Below, piece after piece: positions 59,811 through 64,000 of a stretch of DNA of 64,000 nt. The position numbers and the translations under genes were made by a program. The notes under the pieces are model-generated. The model was given only the letters and a program-made list of their open reading frames with translations. It had not been told where the DNA came from and ran no database searches. Position 1 is the first letter of the stretch; the number at the start of each line of letters is the position of its first letter. This stretch comes from Ceratotherium simum simum (taxonomy: Eukaryota; Chordata; Mammalia; Perissodactyla; Rhinocerotidae), in contig NW_004454166.1 in assembly GCF_000283155.1 (NCBI RefSeq), positions 6,607,468 through 6,671,467 on the forward strand, written 5' to 3'.

Positions 59811-60249
59811 CCACTGAGTCTTCATCAATAGTTTGTAAAATAAAATCCTAGAGGAGTCACTCTTCTGCTGAGGAAAATAGAAAAAGTGAATAATTTTTCA
59901 GTATGATGAGAATTATACTAAGAGTATATGTACAAGGTGTTTGAGAGCACAGAACACAGAGGAATTAAATATTCCTTCATTGGGGTTTGGATGGCCTCTT
60001 GGGTTCTGGGACTGTGTTTGAACAGAGTACACCAAATAATGTCAAATAGAACATTTGACTCAATACTTTTCTCAGCCTACAGACTAAAGAATAAACAGCT
60101 CAGGGTCTCTGCATCATTAACTTGTCGGAAGTAATATTTTTAATAACACAAGGAGCAAAACAAAATATTCTAATCAGTATAGCAATTGGTAAATTCCACC
60201 TGGAAAAAGCTCAAGAAAGACAAAAATAATTTTTCTAAGTGTTACAACT
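59811..60249. other. Unassigned sequence
   Basis: The 68-codon frame at 59928-60134 has no domain. I recognise nothing else. Confidence 0.5.
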
Positions 60250-60960
60250 TCATATTCTAATGTCACCCAGCCTCACTCTAATATTTCTTTTTTTTTTTTT
60301 TAATTTTTTATTTATTTATTTTTTCCCCCAAAGCCCCAGCAGATAGTTGTAGGTCATAGCTGCACATCCTTCTAGTTGCTGTATGTGGGACGCGGCCTCA
60401 GCATGGCCGGAGAAGTGGTGTGTCGGTGTGAGCACGGGATCGAGCCCCGGGCCGCCAGCAGCGGAGCACGCGCACTTAACCTCTAAGCCACGGGGCCGGC
60501 CCCTCACTCTAATATTTCAATCATGCACATCTTTTTTGGTCTGCACTGCTCATGTATCATTGTTATCTCATACCTGGATTATTTTATAAACTTCCAAAAT
60601 TAGTCTTCCTGGTTGCAAATATCATCCCTTTCAATTCACTGCAGCTGAAGTGACATTTCTAAAATGCAAATCTGACCATATTAGCTGATTACTTAAAAAT
60701 ATAATAAGAAAATTTCCCCTTGTCTATAGAATAAAGTCCCAACACCATGGCAGGATTTTCAAAATTCATGATCATCTTTCCATTTTCTACCTGTTCAAAA
60801 TCATCTCCTTTCATTACATACGCATGCCCTGTGTTCTACCCATTAGCAAACGAAGTTGAGTTCCTCAAATATTTATTTATCTTGTTGTCATCACCTGGCT
60901 CAGTGCGTGGCATACAGCATCTACTCAATAAACATTGTTGGCTGAAGGGACGGGAACATT
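60250..60960 (+). mobile_element. L2 LINE 3' part, split by SINE
   Basis: CATACCTGGATTATTTTATAA, TGACATTTCTAAAATGCAAA, TCTGACCATATTAGCTGATT, AATAAAGTCCCAACACCATG and CAATAAACATTGTTGGCTGA follow the L2 3' region and terminus. The ERE SINE at 60288-60501 lies inside. Confidence 0.85.
60288..60501 (-). mobile_element. ERE SINE (short-tail variant), reverse strand
   Basis: It is flanked by perfect 17-bp duplications CCTCACTCTAATATTTC (60271-60287 and 60502-60518). The minus strand reads head GGGCCGGCCCCGTGGC, B-box region, then the GCAACTAGAAGGATGTGCA and CTGGGGCTTTGGGG body, and ends in an A/T-rich tail. The AGGAGGATT tail modules of 53313-53610 are absent. Confidence 0.97.
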
Positions 60961-61149
60961 AAGAAAAAAAGTATGAGCCCTCGTAGTAAGTCATCTGCCA
61001 TCCATTTCAAGCCATAGCAGAGCTTTGCCTCCTCTACCATCTATGTCAAAGACACAAAGATTGGGAATGTCAGGACATGTCTAGCAAACTATTATCAACT
61101 TTGTCTACAACAGAAGGGAGAAAGAGGGATGCTTCAAGGAGCATAGCTT
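60961..61149. other. Unassigned sequence
   Basis: Nothing is recognised. Confidence 0.4.
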
Positions 61150-61345
61150 TATCATATAGTGTTTAAAATCAAGTACTTCAGAATTAGATATGGATTGAAA
61201 CTGAATTTCTAGTCCTAACTAGTTTTATGATCCTGAACAAGCTATTTACTTTCTCAGTCTATATCCTTAAGTGAAATGTGAATAATATTACTTTTTTCAT
61301 TTGTAAAGTGCTTAACACGGTGCTCGGCCCATAATTCATGAGTAA
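61150..61345 (+). mobile_element. MIR SINE
   Basis: AATCAAGTACTTCAGAATTAG, AGTTTTATGATCCTGAACAAG, CTATTTACTTTCTCAGTCTA and GTAAAGTGCTTAACACGGTGC are in MIR order. Confidence 0.8.
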
Positions 61346-61549
61346 ACCAGAACAATTTCTTCTTCTCTTTCTACAAAGTTAGTAGATATTTGTTCTTCTT
61401 GGTTAAAAAGTTGGAAGATTCTGGATAGAAATACATCTATGACACACATATCTGGAACAACACTGGAAATTTCCTATTTGCCCTTGAATCTTCACTCTCC
61501 ACGTTTCTACTCCCTGCCCTGTGTCCTGAGAGGCTGAAATGTATGGGCT

Positions 61550-62010
61550 ATATCAGGGATTCCTCATTCCTAGGTTTCATGATGGATTTGGCCAAAGGAA
61601 ATCCTGGCAGGAGATAAGAGAGAGATGGGAGAGTTAATTCAGAACATTGATTACTCCAGCTCCAGCCCTGTAGGCCTGCTTCAGTCTAGCAGCAACCCTT
61701 TTCAAAGAAAAGTTTTAGCTCTTGTAAGATGACCCTCTCCTTGCGGCCATTTTTGTCTTGACAGTATAACAGTGTGTCTTGTCTTAACTTGCCAAATAAC
61801 TAATATCCCTAGCTTCAACTCTTCAGGACCAGGGGTCTTCATGAAATCCTGGTGTTGCTAGCTTTTGGGTCCAATATTATCCAATGTGGTGTCTGCTTGA
61901 TCACACCTTTGAAAATAAACCCTTTGAAAATAAACCCTTTATTAATTCCTCTTTGAATTATCCTTGAGTGTGCCCTTTGGGTCTTCTGGGACCCTAAATA
62001 ATATATGTGT
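61550..62010 (+). mobile_element. Ancient repeat with LTR-like 3' end (tentative)
   Basis: The right part runs GTTGCTAGCTTTTGGGTCC, CACACCTTTGAAAATAAACC, CTTTGAATTATCCTTGAGTG, TGCCCTTTGGGTCTTC and GGGACCCTAAATAATA, close to the end of a common mammalian interspersed repeat I can recall but not name. A 15-bp duplication TTTGAAAATAAACCC lies at 61908-61937. Confidence 0.45.
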
Positions 62011-64000
62011 GCAGGCATAGAAAATGGATTGCATGTATACTGAAAAAAAAGTAGGCATAAGAGCCATATAAAAGAAGGACATGATAAAAAAAAATAAAAA
62101 CAAAAGGAATTGTTTATATGTGTCTTTCCAGCTTCCTGGAACTCCTCACATATTTCACATATTGTTAGTATATAATTACAAAGATTAGCCTGAAGGATTC
62201 GTAGTAAATTTTACGTGTAATGTGAATGCTTTTGTTTTTTGAATCAAATATTTCTGAAGTTTTTGTGACTGTATTTCTGAAATTTATTATGTCCAGTTCT
62301 CAGTTTTTTAAATGCATTTGAGGAAATTTTTTTCACTAGGGCAGAGTTTTAATTCTCTTCAGTTTGGAATACTATAGAAAATTGAATGTGATTTTCAAAT
62401 GTAACCATCAACTGGGTAGCATTCCTGTGGACACTGCTTTCTGTTAAGACACGAGATTATAGTCTGTGAGAATCTAGAATTAAAAATAAAGGAACATTAT
62501 CAGGAATGAATTCTCCTGTTCATTATGGCTAGTATTTTATTCTGTGGATAGTATTCAAGTTTTCTCTTTATATATCTCTTACAAGAAAAATATTATGTGT
62601 TTAAAAATAGACTAAATGTTAATTCTTATGAATAATAGCTCAGAAAAATAAAGCTAATTATTGAAATAAAGTGTTTTCTTCCCTCTTCCCAGTGCTTCTG
62701 GCTATCATTCATACATTCTCAAAAGGTACAGCATAAGGAGCATTCTTAATTTTTGAACAATACTTCCTCCTTTAATTATCATCTCCTCTCCTGCATACCT
62801 TGATTTTTGAACAATACTTCCTCCTTTAATTATTATCTCCTCTCCTGCATACCTTGATAAGTGAGGGTCAACAGCATCTTCAAAACATGAAGGAAGTCCA
62901 AAGGATACTGTGTCAACAAAGCCCCAAATTTCACTCAATAAAAAAAAGAGTCCCTGCCAATTTCATTTCTCATATTTACAATCCTTTACTTGTCATCATC
63001 AAAGCACAAGTCCCTTGCTTCGTTTCTGTGAAGGATAGGACAGAAGGAGTGTCCGCCAAATAGTAACAACAAGATAACCACAAACCCATTCCAAAAACCT
63101 ACCTTCCTGCACTGTTCGCGGAGCTATAGATTTTCTCAGGACCTTTTACCACTCTTCATTTTTTGTCCTTGTCAACCACTTATTCCATTGCAGAGACAGG
63201 TGAGTGCTTATTCAATTGGAGAGAGAGATGAGATACATATTTGGTAGGGTGGAAAACAGGGTTTGATATCAATGTGGAAAAAGGATGCTTTTGAAGTCTG
63301 TAAAAAGGTCATTGTTTCTAACTTCCCATATACCTCAAATATATCAAGTCTGTGTTTACACAACTCCTTAGGATCTGCCAAATAGTAGATACTATTTCTT
63401 CTATGAATAAGAGGAATAGTACAGATAAAACAAAGCACTAATTTAAGGAGATAATAGCTCATTTAATACTGGGTAAAGAAATTTGGGATATATTTCTTAA
63501 TGATCATGAAGTATTACTTCATAAACAGAGGTTCTCCTATCAAGAGAATAATTTCTTATCCTGGGTTATTTATAGAGTCAAGAGAAAACAGATATGGATG
63601 ATATGTAAATGAAATAGGATCTAAATGAAGCTAAATTTAGGAAAACAGATCAGTAATATTATTTAAGTGATTTTGCTTTTTTCTAATCTAGGTCCAAGGA
63701 TAAGTGTACTATCATCCAGAATTAAGGTTTCCCATTTCTAGTGATTTGTATTTGAAAGCGTGAATATTTCTGCTTTTCCTCCTTCTCTTTTTTCTTCCTC
63801 CTCCTCCACTATTACATATATATGTGTCTCTATATCTTTTTTATTTTAAAAAGTCAGATTTTTCTAGAATAATTTAGGAAATAATAAAGGAAAAAAATTG
63901 GTAAAGACAAAATAGGGCTCCAAATAGGGATTCACCTCCATCAATTGGTCAAAATTCAAGACTCAAATTAGAGATTCAAGGGGAATACTTAATCTGAGAA
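62011..64000. other. AT-rich unassigned sequence
   Basis: There is no gene; frames at 62705-62938, 62854-63063 and 63208-63462 show no domain. A 54-bp tandem duplication lies at 62751-62858, and a CT-rich tract at 63777-63810 (CCTCCTTCTC..CTTCCTCCTCCTCC). Confidence 0.5.
62751..62858. repeat. 54-bp near-perfect tandem duplication
   Basis: Units at 62751-62804 and 62805-62858 start TTTTGAACAATACTTCCTCC and differ at a single base (C or T in AATTAT[C/T]ATCTCC). Since 54 is a multiple of three, the overlapping minus-strand frame also shows an 18-residue repeat, but that frame is not supported as a gene. Confidence 0.95.

Noticed and set aside
62705..62938. Frame with an 18-residue internal repeat
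   Set aside because: The repeat is a consequence of the 54-bp DNA duplication being a multiple of three. Nothing else supports coding.

Overview
This window looks like mammalian nuclear DNA from a perissodactyl, most likely an equid. The main reason is eleven copies of the tRNA-derived equine repetitive element (ERE) SINEs, with their typical GGGGCYGGCCC head, GGTTCGGATCC-type B box and CTTCCTCA(A)n tail. MIR and L2 fossils, eutherian L1M elements, MLT1/MLT2 LTRs and class I ERV LTRs fit the same reading. The sequence is AT-rich. I see no intact protein-coding gene, exon series, CpG island, tRNA, rRNA or CRISPR array. All open frames are short (under about 160 codons) and either fall inside repeats or look like chance. 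I therefore read the window as intergenic or deep intronic DNA, and I report no CDS.

Layout: 1-176 is the 3' end of an L1; 1681-1990 is an L2; 2404-4745 is a reverse-strand L1M split by an ERE SINE. From about 4780 to 8720 lies a reverse-strand endogenous retrovirus fossil with pol (RNase H, integrase), an env-like part and an LTR-like end. From 10.2 to 21.5 kb the repeats are dense: MIRs, a 73-bp-period array that looks like an L1 5' UTR joined to an L1 3' half, seven ERE SINEs, an old LTR, and a young-looking 5'-truncated L1 at 18312-19119. From 23.7 to 28.8 kb there are several LTRs, including a solo class I LTR with a 4-bp target-site duplication, an MLT2 and an MLT1. From 28.8 to 51.7 kb the sequence is mostly unique and AT-rich, with scattered MIR/L2 fossils and a second, inverted copy of the class I LTR (36554-37096). 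A nearly complete but dead L1M lies at about 51725-56995, itself hit by an ERE SINE. The last 7 kb holds MIR/L2 fossils, one more SINE inside an L2, and two small tandem duplications.

Nothing here works as a gene set. The sequence records nested insertions: old L2/MIR, then L1M/ERVL/ERV1, then ERE SINEs, which split the L1M and L2 copies. The points most worth checking are a good CTCF-like site at 32368-32386 in unique sequence, the structures of the three deleted L1s, the retroviral fossil, and several short tandem or palindromic repeats. I found no new biological system and do not claim one. Family names were assigned by eye from known consensus patterns, so repeat edges are approximate unless target-site duplications are quoted.
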